A stretch of DNA of 64,000 nt from Girardinichthys multiradiatus (taxonomy: Eukaryota; Chordata; Actinopteri; Cyprinodontiformes; Goodeidae), in NCBI RefSeq assembly GCF_021462225.1, contig NC_061797.1, positions 39,458,147 to 39,522,146 of the forward strand, read 5' to 3'. This document shows positions 45,601 through 58,760 of this stretch, piece after piece. Made by a program: the position numbers and the translations under genes. Under the pieces are notes generated by a model. The model was not told the DNA's origin. It made no database searches and saw nothing but the letters and a program-made list of their open reading frames with translations. Position 1 is the stretch's first letter. Each line of letters opens with the position of its first letter.

Positions 45601-46654
45601 ATGTGATAATGGAGACATTTATTGTGAAATTAAAAGTAAATAAAATAGCTTCTTTATAGGAAACTTTCATTTAGATTAATTGATTGATCAAAAAATTGAT
45701 CAATAGATTAATAAAACAAATATGTTGATTGTTCCACACCTAGTCTGTATTTTATAAAAAGGTCTGGCATTATAATCCATAAATTCTGATTTCCACTGAT
45801 GCATCATGGAAAAGAGAAAAGATAAAAGATTCATGAGCAGCTTTTTTCTTTGACACCTACATTACTTGCTATGATTTCCCACCGTAAGACGGGACTACAA
45901 TTGTCGCAAACATTAGAGGCCTAAAACACCTTCTTCACACAATGTACACATGGGTAGGATAAAGTTACAGTTCTTTAATATTTATTTTTTCTTCTGGTAA
46001 ATTTACTTTAGATATCATGAAGCACTAGTCACAGAAAAAGACATGCTGCTGACAGAAAAACTGAACAGGAAATGTAAGCCCTATTGCTTACTACTTTTGA
46101 GAATGTGACACATTTACACCTGGATTAGAGGGTGGTCAAATGTCAAAGATGTTGTTGATTAGGAAAAGATATGCACTGAAATATTAAAAAATGCAGAACC
46201 AAGTAAAAGCCAGACAGGGCAGCCAGAAAATGTGATTAAGTCTGTTTATAGAGTCCTATCACTGCCACACAAGAACAGGACCACCTGCAGTCTGGAAGTC
46301 ATTACGTCAGGGTCACGGGATATCCTACATGTAAACTCTGAGTCACTTCACCTCAAATTGGGTGTAAAGATCCCATTTCCTCCCATTGACAAACTGAACC
46401 ACCTGCAGGGTGATAGGACATGATGTTGTTGGGGGTCTATGGCCTGCACTTCTACACTGTTGTTCAGTTACAACTGAGGGCTACACTGAGTGTTTCTTGT
46501 CAGCAACCCAAGCAATGGCTTAGTCATGGAAATGTATGTACAGTCATAATCAATAAATTATAATATGCGTTCCTCATTTGTTAGATAAAAATAACTTTTT
46601 GAAAATAGCAACCTTTAAGCAGGTATTAAACATGCTTTTCATTAAGTCCACATT
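45601..46654. other. Unique DNA with a repeated E-box phrase
   Basis: ACCACCTGCAG occurs at 46280-46290 and 46398-46408. No gene recognised. Confidence 0.4.
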
Positions 46655-46817
46655 TCTGTATTAAAAATAGTTTTTTATTGGTCTGATATAATATTCTAAT
46701 CTTAAATGCTGTGTTTTCATTAGCTGTAAGCAGAAAACCATCATACTTAACAGAAATGATGGATGAAAACATCAGTCTGTGTGTAATTAGTCTATATAAT
46801 GTGTTTCACTTAGTGAA
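46655..46817. mobile_element. Tc1 terminal-repeat fragment
   Basis: It matches the subterminal region of a fish Tc1 family related to the one at 61445 (phrases TTTTATTGGTCTGATAT and TTTTCATTAGCTGTAAG). Only this end is recognisable. Confidence 0.6.
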
Positions 46818-48181
46818 TTGAGTCCATCCAACTATCCGTCTGTCTGTCTACTTGTCCATCTATTTTTCTACCTTGATAGAGATTTTAAATTAAGTTTATA
46901 TCCAGTTTTTAAAAGTATTTGGAATATTCTTTCAAAACCTGTTGAAATATCAGTCAAAAAGAAAAAACAAAGTCAAAGCACCAGTAAACCATTTATACCA
47001 TAACCAGCAAAATAAGAAAATAATGTTCATGACACTTCTTTATTATTTTTCTGAACAGGGATATCTGTGATTAACACGAACATACATGTATAGATAAATA
47101 ATGGGAACTTTCATGTATTGTCAAAAATATACTTAAGTACATTGACTTTATCCATTTGAATAAATGGAAGCACTTCAATTCAAACTTTCATGGTTTCAGA
47201 TTTCTGATAATTTCTAAATAATTTCAATAAGAATAATGAACAGATATGTTGTACAACTGTGTCTTTTTTTATAATGACGTGCCATGTTTCAAAGAAACAC
47301 TGAAGAACATTTTCAAAATCCAAAACTTGAATGTTTCTAGTAGTTTAAATAATCATTCTTTTTTATGTTGTTTTTGTGTTGCTTAAATCTATATATGATT
47401 TTAATTTCAGTGCATGAAATGCATTTATGAATGCAGTTCAATTTGTATGAATATATATTAAGGTGAGGTGTTCAGGTCATGCTCATCCTTCAGGCTCACA
47501 TTAGCAAATATCAAGGTTTTACAATCTTGATGATGTTCATAAATTTAAATAAAACATTTGTTGTGAGCAATACATGTTATCAGCACAGCACAGTTAAAAA
47601 TATCTGCTTTAAAATCGGCAGAGCATAACATACGCCCATCAGGATGGCTAAATTAAGCAATCGGTTAAATCCATTGAGAATATTGGGAACCAGTAAGTTA
47701 GTTAACCGATAAGGGACTCTTAAATATAAAAGCGTTACACTAAACATTTTGCCCAATAACAATATGGAAGCAGTCTGATAAAGCTGGTGATATTAAAATA
47801 CCACAGTGTTTATCATCAAAGTAAAGACTATCTCACAAAGCTCTTTCTGGTTGCTGTTTCAGTAAAGACTATTATTATTATCATTATTATTATTATTTAT
47901 TATTATTATTATGGGTGCAAGATATGGAGGTGAGTGCTTGACATCCTATATCTATTTTGTGGTTCTTATTTATTTATTCTTTATTTATTTATAAGTCAGG
48001 TAGTTGTTGAGTTGCTGTATGATGGAGTCTGCTAATAAAGACTACGCAAGAGACCAGCCAACAATCTCATCAAAGTTTTTATGGTTGTAATCATCATTTT
48101 ATTTTGAATTTCGTTTTGTATGTTAAATGACATATACTAGAAAAAAAGGCATATTTTGAGAACCCAAGTGTCCAGTGTTTT
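46818..48181. other. AT-rich unique DNA with an ATT microsatellite
   Basis: An interrupted ATT repeat lies at about 47870-47911. A TTTA-rich stretch follows near 47965-47990. Nothing else recognised. Confidence 0.5.
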
Positions 48182-48805
48182 TGCTATGAATCAGAAAAAG
48201 GCGGACCCAAGATTCACCCAGACACAGTACTGAAAGTTTAAAAGGTTTATTCAGCCACAGGAAAATGTCACACAGGTAACACTCCTCACAGCTTCCAGGA
48301 ATCACTGCTTTTGTCTCGAGTGGAACTTGAAACCCAGAGGGGAAACCTCAGTGGGCGGCAGGCGGTGATCTCCACAGCACAGGGTAAGAAGTGACTCCAG
48401 GCTGAATAATCCGAGGGCTAGGCTGGTTCAATAATCCAAGGAGAGAAACAGGGTCAACAAGAGGCGTCAGGCAAGGGGCAGGCAGAGGCATAAACCAGAT
48501 GCAGGAAACAAGGTCGACAACCAAAATCCAAATTGTCCGACAGGGAGCAGGCCGAGGCATAAATCCAAAAGGCAAGGCAAGGTCAAGAACAATGATCAGA
48601 CAGGAAGGAATGCTGGATATCTACTCACACAAATGGCTTTCAAAAATCTGGCACCGTCTTCTTGTCAGAGTCAGTATATATCAGGGAAGACACAGGTGCT
48701 TGGCATTCCACAGATTGCACTACACTGCAGCAGCCACTAGGAGCATCTAATCTGCTGATTGCAGCCAGGGAGACAGGGTAGAACAGACGTGCCAGAATCA
48801 TAACA
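48182..48805 (-). mobile_element. Solo LTR, gypsy-like, copy lacking the intron-like block
   Basis: It is flanked by a perfect 5-bp duplication GTTTT at 48177-48181 and 48806-48810. On the plus strand it starts TGCTATG and ends CATAACA, with sense orientation minus (AATAAA complement at 48246-48251). It aligns closely with 488-1188, differing mainly by the absence of the 70-bp intron-like block and an 8-bp indel. Confidence 0.9.
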
Positions 48806-48810
48806 GTTTT

Positions 48811-49839
48811 AGATTCTTTAAGATTGTGAATGTCTGGGTATTATAGAAGAGTGTTATTAAAATACGTTCCTTTGGCACCAAAACGGTTTCTTAAAGAAAA
48901 CCTGTTAGGTGTGTTAATTGTTCGCTGTCTGGCATACGTTTATTGTGAACTGTATTGTTGTTTAGAATAGGTTATTGCAGCTTGGCAACCAAAATTATAT
49001 TTAAATATACAGAAAATGTTACAAAATATGTACACTAAGTGAAATTTGACTTTAAAACTGCTGTTTGGAGCCAGAATACACACGTTTCTTATACTAAGAG
49101 GACAGAGATTTATTTATTGTTTTGTCTAATACTACAAAGGTGAGTCCTTTTTAAAAAAGAAAAGTTTTAAGTGCAAGAAAGCACATATCTTGCTGGCACT
49201 TTGATTTTGTCAAGGTTGTTTTGACCATGTGATATGCATGTTTTTTCACATGGTCAAATAGAACTGAGTTGATCAAACAAATTCCTTTGTCATTAGGCTA
49301 TTTAAATTTTGTGAGTTTGTTAAACATAAATAACTTATATAATTTATTGGATGGAAAAACTGCCATCAATTAAATTGAGTTAATCCAGCAAGTCATTTTA
49401 ATCAGTGTACAAGGAGTAAGAAAGCCTGTTGAGTTGCAGAACTTTGCCAGCCGCCAAGCTGGAAAACCATAGCGAAAACCATAGCATTCAACCCATCTGA
49501 ATGCATTGGTTGTGCTTTGTTAGGGTATTAAGGCTGGATATCATTACATCATTAAAATTCAACATAAGTTACAACTAGTTTTGGCATCACCTAGCATTAT
49601 ATGCACAAAAATATTGAAAAACACAACTATACATTATTGTTATAATACCTCATAGCAAAATGTATATTAATAAGAAAATTATTATAAAATACTGTATATT
49701 GTATACTGTATACTAAATATGTATTTTCCAATCAACTTGACCTGTCACAGAACCACAGTATCAGATTTGTTGTGTATTCTTTTCAGCTATCCTGTGACTT
49801 GAAAGCGTATGAACTAACAGTGTGTTATGCTCTTGTTGA
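48811..49839. other. AT-rich unique DNA, nothing recognised
   Basis: No gene, RNA or repeat assigned. Confidence 0.5.
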
Positions 49840-50400
49840 CAGTTCTGAATCATGGCTTCAATTGCTCACACCAGCGGCACCTCTGGAATGTCTGATAAAA
49901 TGATATTTATTCCACACATTAATGAGATTAATGAAACAGTGCAACTCAAGTCAGCTTTTCCTTTTTGTCTGGCCCCGAAATAATAATACAAAGGTAATTA
50001 TAGTGCATCCATCAATCTGCTGCTGGACAGTCTAATTATCTGGGCATTTCTGAAGTGCTCTCACTTCTTTGCACCCATTTGTATTGTGTGATGTGTTATT
50101 TTTTCATTAATGGAGAGCTCATCTGCTGCTCCTCCTGCATGTTACAGTGGGCGCCTGTCAGCCGCTAAGAAAGGTGTGATTGAGGGCTAAGGGAATGGAG
50201 ATTGAGAGATCCAAAATTTCCATGATGGATGAAGATGTCATACCGCTAAGAGGTACACATCATCGACTCATCATGCATCTTGACAAAGAACTCTTATCCT
50301 CCAAAGGGAATAATGAGGGTGCTGACAGCACATCACCTATAATCAATGGCTCTCAAATGAATAATCAAGTCTACTAATTGAACAAAGAATTGCTTCCTGA
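49840..50400. promoter_or_regulatory. Candidate conserved non-coding element
   Basis: A repeat-free block with ATTAATGAGATTAATG near 49918, GGTAATTATAG near 49994, CTAATTATCTGGG near 50032 and TCATTAATGG near 50104. A 65-codon frame at 50180-50377 lies in its second half. It has no recognised domain, and neither end has a convincing splice context. Confidence 0.35.
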
Positions 50401-50555
50401 AATAAGTCCTTTTGTAAAAACAGCTATAGACATATCCTGATTCTGTGTTTTCCTGCAGTGGTGCGCCATGTATTTCATGCCGTTAAATTAAAAACTTTGA
50501 AACGTGTTATTCTGGCAAACTATAAAGGCTATATTAATGCGTGTATGTAACACAA

Positions 50556-50695
50556 GTAATCTCAATAAATTTGAATATTATTAAACAGTTCAGTAATTCA
50601 GTTTAAAAAATGAAACAATCACAGATTCTTTACACACAGCATAATGAGGTTCAAGCATATTTGTTAATCTCTGTGATTTTGGCTTACAGCTATGT
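50556..50695. mobile_element. Tc1 terminal-repeat fragment
   Basis: It starts with an AATCTCAATAAATTTGAATA-like end and includes a GGCTTACAGCTATG phrase near 50681, as in fish Tc1 terminal regions. The rest of the element is absent. Confidence 0.55.
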
Positions 50696-50810
50696 ATTAC
50701 TTGGTTAGATAAGAGATTTTAATGGAAGGATAGTAAGAAAAATTGTATACATTCCCTATTTAGTCTTTTATCATGATTCACTCATTGTTTAGGGGTTAAT
50801 ATTGAACTGC

Positions 50811-51194
50811 TCATTTCTGAATTTTCTTTAAGGTTCTGCAGGCCTTCCCAGGATCAAGGTGATGAAAAGTGAGAGAAGCTGCATATCGTCTCATGTCAGA
50901 GTTTTCATTGGAACATATATAGAGCAAATCCAGTTGTGACCAAAAATGAAATACTTTAAAGACCCTTTTCCATTGCCGGGACTTTGAAAGCCCTTCGCAG
51001 CTTTCAGTTTCTGGGGTCCACATTCTCCCAGATAAAAGGTCATGGTTTGGAGATAGGACTTTCAGATTACCCCAGGATTGTTGAGGGGAGGGAATATGTG
51101 CTAGGCAACACAGATTGGTGGACCCTTTATTGCAGAGTTCTGACTTCTGCTTACCCACAGTGTTTAAGCTCTGTGTGTTCTCTACTTTATACAA
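50811..51194 (-). other. Unrecognised 127-codon open frame, probably chance or a decayed repeat
   Basis: One of the longer frames outside transposons. It is on the minus strand with mixed composition and no signal peptide, domain or repeat. An 80-codon frame overlaps it on the plus strand. The surrounding 50.8-51.4 kb DNA is GC-richer than its flanks and could be a repeat I do not know. I would not call it a gene. Confidence 0.2.
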
Positions 51195-51445
51195 GATTCA
51201 TCCTAAGGTGTGCTTTTTGTGATTGAGACATTGTCTTCGGGCGATCGCCTGCCTTCTTTCCCTTGCAGATTCTAGGTATCAATTGTGGTACAACTCTGCC
51301 AGCAAAAAAGTCTGTTGAGAAAAAAATGGCAGGGTACTGTCTTCTCAGTCAGGCTTTGCTTGTTTGGATTTTAGTTTCTTATTACCGCCACCCACTGGAT
51401 AGGAGGTATTGCATTGTTTCCTTCACAACTACCCCACACATAATT

Positions 51446-51505
51446 AGAATAGAATAGAATAGAATAGAATAGAATAGAATAGAATAGAATAGAATAGAAT
51501 AGAAT
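51446..51505. repeat. (AGAAT)12 pentanucleotide microsatellite
   Basis: Twelve perfect copies of AGAAT. The perfection suggests recent expansion and probable length polymorphism. Confidence 0.95.
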
Positions 51506-54500
51506 AATCCGTTATTTACTGATGGCTGATGAATGCATTTTCCACAGCCTTTCAGGGCAGTGGAAACAGAACGCACATAAATTACCCAAGATTCCTTTTC
51601 CTTTTATTTAAATCCCAGGATGTTCAGTGGAACATGGGCTGAAGAAAGAACTATTAAGTGGAAAAACATTTTGTTCAGCTACATGCTCTGTGTGTAAATA
51701 ATGACAATAAAACTTCTTAATCTTGATCTTAAACAATTTTGTTTTGGTTACAGTTAACAGCCCATTGCTACATAATGTACCTTTTGATGCCAGAACAAGT
51801 GCATATACTACTAAAACCTAGCTTTTCTTACACAAACTGCCCGGTAAAATCAACTGGACTGTAATGGATATCCAAAGCAATGATAATTACATGTGCTGAC
51901 CAGGGCATAACAAGGTTTGGCTCGGCCTGCCTTCCATCCTGACTAATTGCTCAGCATAAGGACAGCCACTTCCTGGAGCTTCCTCCCTAATGGTTCCACA
52001 CAACTGATGTTTCAGAGAGAGAAAATAAAATGTGTCCAGCTGTCTAAATAACCGGATTTAATTCCATTCCTCTATTAAAAATATCAGCTGCAATAAACCC
52101 AGAACATATCCTACTTTCAGAGTCACAGTAAGACTCCAACAGTCCCATGACTTACATCTGTCTCACTCTGTTTCATTATACCTGAACAAATTGTTTTACC
52201 AAGTAGAGCTGCCACAGTTCTTTATCCCATTGTTTAGGCAAGTTTAGGGAGGATCAGGCAGTTTGAGTCTCCTCTAGCTCAAAAATGAAACAAGAAATGC
52301 ATTTAAAAGCCTGTATATGCCCAGCAGTCTAGCTATAGGGCAGAGTTATAAGGAGGAACAATTCTACCATAATTAAGAATAAATAAATCAGAAATAAATA
52401 AATTATTCTATAAATAAATTACTTGCACAACAAATTGTTTAACTGATGAATGAATGTACTTTTAAATGCACAAAAAAAGATTTATTTAATGGCTGATAAA
52501 TATATATGACATGAACTGTTATTTCAATTTCATCTTTTTCTGTAATAATTTATCCCTATGCTTTTATTCTCATTTGTTTTTCAAAGGTCTCTCTGTTTTT
52601 CCTTTCTTTTTTTTTTGTATTTTAATTATTTTTCCTAGCCCTTTTATTTTTTCACATTTATTTCCTGGCATATGTATTTACAAAAAAAAGATTTACTATA
52701 AAAATATGTAATTTAAAAAAAGTTTTTTTTTTTTTTGTTCTTCTATTTTATTACAGATACTATTGGGGGACATGTTAACTTTGAAAAGATTATTAATATT
52801 AGCCATATTTAGAAGGTTTTGTTTTTGAAAATGTATATTTGAATATTATCAGAAAGTACCATTAGAAATGTTTAAAGATGCTAATTTTACTTCTTTTAGT
52901 TCTTTCCCAGTTTTCTCTGGTTAGTCTGGGAAATCAGTCTGTCACTGAGGCATGCTTTTATTTGGAAAGCAGGTCCATAAAAGCAGGTCTGTGAATGCTT
53001 TAATACATTTTACTGGGATAGAGTAAACAAACAGCTCTATATACTACCTAATCTGCAACGTGCCTAACTTCTTTAGCAACATGACAGAAGTTAGCCACTG
53101 CTTGGAGCTCCTTTTTAGAACCAGGCAGGCATAATGTGGCTGAGCACCTACTTACCCAGAGGCTTGACCTCAGCCAATACGAGAAAACCTGAGGCGGTGA
53201 CGCTGTTCCAAAGACCTCCCCCCAAATCTCTTTCCTGCCCCCTTTGATTTTAAATTTCCAGATGCATGTTCAGATGAAAAAACAATATATTTGAGCAACA
53301 AATGTGAACAGAAAGATGGGAATAAATGGGCTCAGAGAAATCCGTTACAATAGGTTATGATACATGAGGGATATATTAGGAGAAAAAACACATCTATTTT
53401 TAAGAATTAAAAGGACAAACAATCTAAAAACAAATAAATGCTTTTTTAAGTAAACCACTTATTGTAAATATATTTTTGAAGAAATAAATATGAAAACAAT
53501 AAAAGGGCCAGGTAAAAAGTTATATATATATAAATAACTTCACATCTGTCAAAAATTAAAGTAAAATAGATAGATTTTTAAAAACAAAATAAGAATAAGG
53601 GCACAAGGATAAATTATCACAGCAAAAAATTTAAATTTAAATTTATGTCTGATATTTTGATCAGGTATTGAGTAAACCTTTTCTTTTTTTATGTTGTTGC
53701 ATATTATGGTACATTTCTTCATTCATTAAACTATTGAGTAGGCGAGTAATTAATTTATTAAGCTATTTATTTATTTATTTCAGAACATATTATTGATTAT
53801 GGCAGGATTGGATCTCTGTAGGTTTACCCCTATTCATTAAACATTACATTCCTTTCCTGAACCCCAGGGGTATGTGGAGTGAGTGGAAAAATTTAGAATT
53901 TGTACTTGAGTTACAGCTGTAGAGCCAGTCATGGACAGGTTCACGGTAAAACCGTGACATGGTCTAAAATTTTATTTCAATAAGATCATTAAAAATTTGA
54001 GACAAGTTATTCGACTTGATTCAAGTGTCTTGTAAACAGCTCATAAATGTCCAGCTCTCTTTGTAAACACTTGGGTCAGTTACTTACCAGTCATGGAAGG
54101 AGAACACTTACTCCTTATAAGTGCTTCTTTTCTTTGTTTTTACATGGAGACAGAACAGACGATAGTTCCCTAAACAAATGAGAAGCATGAATGACTCAGA
54201 CGCCATCTTGTCCATGTCACACAGGGTCTTGTGTATAGTGAGACTTGATTATGTCAACGAGGTATGTATTCTTTTTCCCCTTTTTTCCACTGTACTGCCT
54301 TTTTTAGTTTTAAGAAATAACAAATCAAACAATAAATGATTTTCAAATCCAACGTTTGCTTAAAATACTCAACATTAATCAGAGAACTTGAAAGGAGCAC
54401 ACAGACATTCTATTGGGTGATTTGTTTTTAACAGCAGATGTGTTTCAGATGTGTTTCAGACAAATCCAGATTCAAATCACTCTTGACCTTTTAATGTTGC

Positions 54501-54544
54501 TATAAATAGTATCCAATTATCAGAACAAACACATTTCAGCTACT
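51506..54544. other. AT-rich unique DNA without a gene
   Basis: Contains T-runs near 52609 and 52723 and a TA stretch near 53521. No repeat family or coding feature recognised. Confidence 0.5.
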
Positions 54545-55020
54545 TAAACTTTTGTTCCCATTTTGTCACATTATAACCACAAACCTCTATTTTTGAGATT
54601 TTATATAATAGGCCAAAATAAAATAACACAAAAAACTGATGGCACACATTTGTATTCAGCCTTTAATTACTCTGATAACTCAAAATAAAATGCAGTGTAC
54701 CACTTAGGGACAAAGCAATAAAGCAAAGGTAAAAAAAATACTCGGTTTAATTTCTCCAAAAAACATGTTAACAAAAATCCACAGAAAAGCAAATATTACA
54801 AAAATGTAGAGAAAGGCCCCCCCCCCAAAAAAAATGAAACCAGGTTAGACAAGCATAACTGAGAATAACAAACAGAACAAGCATATCACCCTGAAAACAC
54901 CATCCCCACGGTGACACATGGGGGTGGCAGCATCTTGCTGTTTCATCAAAGCATTTCTTCAGCGGGAAAGGGAGGCTGTTCAGAGCTGATGGGAAGATGG
55001 CATTTTAGATGGGCATGCTG
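54545..55020 (+). mobile_element. Degenerate Tc1-like element
   Basis: It begins with subterminal phrases of the family at 7571 (CATTTTGTCACATTATAACC near 54559). It skips most of the transposase, then shows part of the catalytic region near 54890-55005 (decayed CACCATCCCCACGGTGA and GGTGGCAGCATC phrases). A C-run lies near 54818. No frame remains. Confidence 0.65.
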
Positions 55021-57169
55021 TTGTGCAATTGTCTCGCATTTAAATGTAAAGATATGTGACTTAACTTAGAATGAAAACAAAAACTCTCCAGCAGTCCAAG
55101 CTTAAACTTTGCAATGTAGAGATCAATAGATCGTACACAGAGGCAGCAATAACCTTATAAGAATTTAATTTAGTCTATGCTGAACAAAGGCGCAGGCTCC
55201 AGTGATGAAGGATTCACTGACATCAGCATACTGAAGGCTAGGAGTAGCTCCCACAGTTTCAACTTCTGATAAATTACTTGATTACTTATGTTAATAATTA
55301 TATGACTACATGTGAGTTGTGGCAGAGTGTAGATTTGGTATGTTTGATATGGTATATGGTAAGATGATTGAGTATGGACAAAAATAAACTTGTAACATTA
55401 AGGCTTAGAAGTAAATATCACGCAGTGAAGCACTGTGAATTTTACACCATCATCCAAACACACATGCAATAAACAGAGGGGGGCATCATAAACTATACAC
55501 ATGCTTCATTGACTTGACATCACTTATTTGAGCAAAATATTTCACATATAGACCTGTGTTTAAATGTGTGTGAGTGTGACACCAGCTTTATGTATTAGCA
55601 TGCAAACACCCTTTTTCATTACTTTCCTGGATCTGACGATGGTAGATCTCCCACAATGCATAACAGCCGTAGCTGCTGCCCAAGGCTGTTTTCACATCGA
55701 AAACCCTGGGTGCTGCTTTAAAACCAATTAATCTGTATGTGTTGCTCAGCAGCAGAGCAAAGCTGTGCTGTGCCTAGCATGGCGCTTTGTGCCAATTTAT
55801 TTAATTATTTTTTTACTTGGACATAGTGTTCTGTAGCATCATCCAAACGCCTAAAAAAAAAAGACAAACAAAGACAAAGATGGAGAACAGATGACGTATA
55901 AGTATCTGGATCTTTTGACATAAGATTAGAAACATTTTGACGTAAACTGCTGTTGGCTTAGTCCAGTTGAAAGCAGCCATCTGAAAGCAGCCCAAAAGGC
56001 TGCAAGTCAAAAGACTTGCTGAAATTGAGAACTGGGAGTGTCTTATATTAAGCTCTTTAACATTTATTATCAAACTAGCCAAATATTTATTTTTCATAAC
56101 ATAATTCTTCTTGATTGTTTTCAAGTCCCCAAAAATTCCCTATAATTATTTGGAGTTTTATTGTAGGTGTTTCTATCTGTCACAGTCCAACATACTATAA
56201 ACACATTAATTATTTATTGATTATTTATTAATGTACGACATAATTCTTCCTCATTTCACATACGATGTTGTGTGTGCCAAATAGATTTAAAAAATAAAAT
56301 TTACCCATATTAAGTATGTTAACTGACACACTTCCTGTCCAGATGCTGTTGTCCTGTCAAACTGTGTTTTAAAACACATCTCTGTGTCAGAGGAAAATAA
56401 AAACGACATGTAAGTCTCATCTGTAGTGTTACAAGGAGCTGTGCATCCGTTACTTCCGAACAGAAAAATCTAGCTCACCCGAGACACGACATCTTTAAGT
56501 TGAGTTATTTGTCTCAGCAACTGATAGATCACCTTTCCGGTCTGAATTGTGTGGTTTGAGGCAATTTCATTTTCCAGCCCCACTCAGAAGTTATCTAAAT
56601 GGATTGTACAATAATCTGCTGTGCCCTGAAACCACACAGAAAATAATTACTCTGTGTTCACATGTTTGACAGGAAAAATTAGTAACGATCACCAAGAGAG
56701 CAGGTGTTTTTCTTTTTCTACTCTTTTTTTTCACCTCTGCCTGAGTGCCTGCAGCAGAAAAGGTTGTGTACAAGGCTAGTATTGATTTTGAAACCTTTTG
56801 ACAAAGAATAAATAAGACAGGGGAGAAGAGAGGCCTTAGCCATGAGCTTTTTGATCAATCAACATGTCACAGCTGGAAGTCAATTCAATTCTTATTTATC
56901 AAAATTGCCTGTGTGTTTAGTATGCTATGCAACAATGCTTCTCTGTAATGTTTGCAGTAATTTTAGCAGTAAACATGACTGTCACCTGCATAGATTTTAT
57001 GACAAAATTTGTTTGCTGCAAAGACTTTAACACCCGAAGGCCACGAATGCATGTGAACTGAGGATTTTACATTTACCCTTGTAGTGATGCTATATTATAA
57101 TAAATTACATGCAAAGTGATCATAATAATGGTCTTTATGTGTTGTATAGGTTGAGTGTCCAGAGGTATT
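55021..57169. other. Unique DNA, nothing recognised
   Basis: No gene, RNA or repeat assigned. Confidence 0.5.
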
Positions 57170-57550
57170 TATATCAACAGATGATAGCTATTATGTTTGA
57201 ATTCTTATAAAATGCCTGAAAGCCCTGTAATTTTGGACAGCCTTCATGTACCTTTTATGAAGCAGAGGCGAAAGGTTTGGATCCAACCCGTGATTTCACA
57301 ACAATACAGTCTGATTAGCTCCCAGGGAACACCCAGGGCAACATCACCTGATTGGGAAATCAATTTCCTGCTATATACACATGAATTCTCTTGAAACCAC
57401 ATTTGACTTTTGTCATAATGGAAGAAAAAAAAGAAACAAGGTCACATTGTTTCTGTCATTCAGCAATTTAGCCCCTCATCTATGTGGAATCAGCCACTAA
57501 CCCTTCATACACTTCAGTGGAATGCATGCTAATCTCCTTAACAATAGTGC
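57170..57550. promoter_or_regulatory. Candidate conserved non-coding element
   Basis: A balanced, repeat-free block with TCTGATTAGCTCCC near 57310, TGATTGGGAAATCAATTTCC near 57349 and GCATGCTAATCTCC near 57524. Inferred from texture. Confidence 0.3.
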
Positions 57551-58269
57551 TGGAACATTTTGAAAAGTTATAGGGTTTAGCAAAAAGGTTAGATGGTAAA
57601 ATGGTAAAACCCCATTTTAAAGGCCAGCTATGTATCACAAGGTTATGGCAGACAATCTCTGACCTCTGGGTAATTTAAACTCTAAAAAGAAAGTTGAGAA
57701 CCTGGAGGAAACTCTCTCAAAGGTGAATGGAATAATGCACTTTCTTATTACTGGGAAAATACTGACTGAAGTGCCAATGTGAAAATAATCCACATTGTTT
57801 TTATATGAAACAAAATGAGCCTTATATTTCAAACCCAAAATTAGAAAGACAATGCTCTTGACTATAATTACAGTTTGTTTCAGTCGCTCCCTGTAGAAGT
57901 TTCCAAACCTGACTACTACTGACTTTTTACTTGCAGTTCCTTGCACTTTAGCATTTAAAATACAATTAAAATACAATTTAATTTCCAAGTTTCTTCACAT
58001 TGATCCACACCAGCAAACTATCAAAACATCTGATTTCATAGAAATTGACACACTTCCTGATTCATATAATTGTATTTGATTATAAAACCAGGCCACCACT
58101 TTCCCTCTTAAATCCTATAGAAAAGGCAAGAGGGAAATTGTAGCACGGCTTCACCTTTTTGGCTTTGTTTTTATTTAATGAATAATGACAGTAAATGTTT
58201 TACACTGGAGGTTCAGTTTAATTATGCTAAGAAAAAGGCAAAGACCAGCTAATGCTATACTATAAGACC
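57551..58269. other. Unique DNA, nothing recognised
   Basis: No gene, RNA or repeat assigned. Confidence 0.5.
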
Positions 58270-58760
58270 AATGTATGAGTAATCCATGCAAAATCGTTAA
58301 AAATGAAGGCTGAAATTCAATAAAAGGAGGGTGTTTTGACAGTTTCCATTTGAGTTAAACCTGGATTAATAAGATAATTTTTCACACAAAATGTCCTATT
58401 CAAATTGGCCAATCCTTTATTATGAATTATTAAGGCATTGAATTGAGTTGTCTAATGTCATTAATATGTCATTAGTTTGCTCCGAGTGGAGAACATTTTC
58501 TTCTGTGTGACTCCTCCATCAAAGGGAATAACAGGGAGGAAAATAACAGTATTTGTATTGAGCAGAGGCACCATTGTGTCAATGTCAAATGGAGTGTTTG
58601 TAGTGTCTCTCTTTGGCTCGCTGTAGCATGAGCTTTTTTCATTTCAAATATTTTCTGTGATGCATTAGTGTCAGGATGTTTCGGTTCAATTTCTCAGAGA
58701 CGGGCACAAGCCTGACAGCCTATGTGGATGTGTAAATACAACAGAAAACACTTAACTATG
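58270..58760. promoter_or_regulatory. Candidate conserved non-coding element
   Basis: A repeat-free block with CTGGATTAATAAG near 58361, TCATTAATATGTCATTAG near 58458 and a long balanced stretch to about 58720. Inferred from texture. Confidence 0.3.

Noticed and set aside
51382..51576. Repeat protein with FYSIL units
   Set aside because: It is the translation of the (AGAAT)12 microsatellite on the minus strand.
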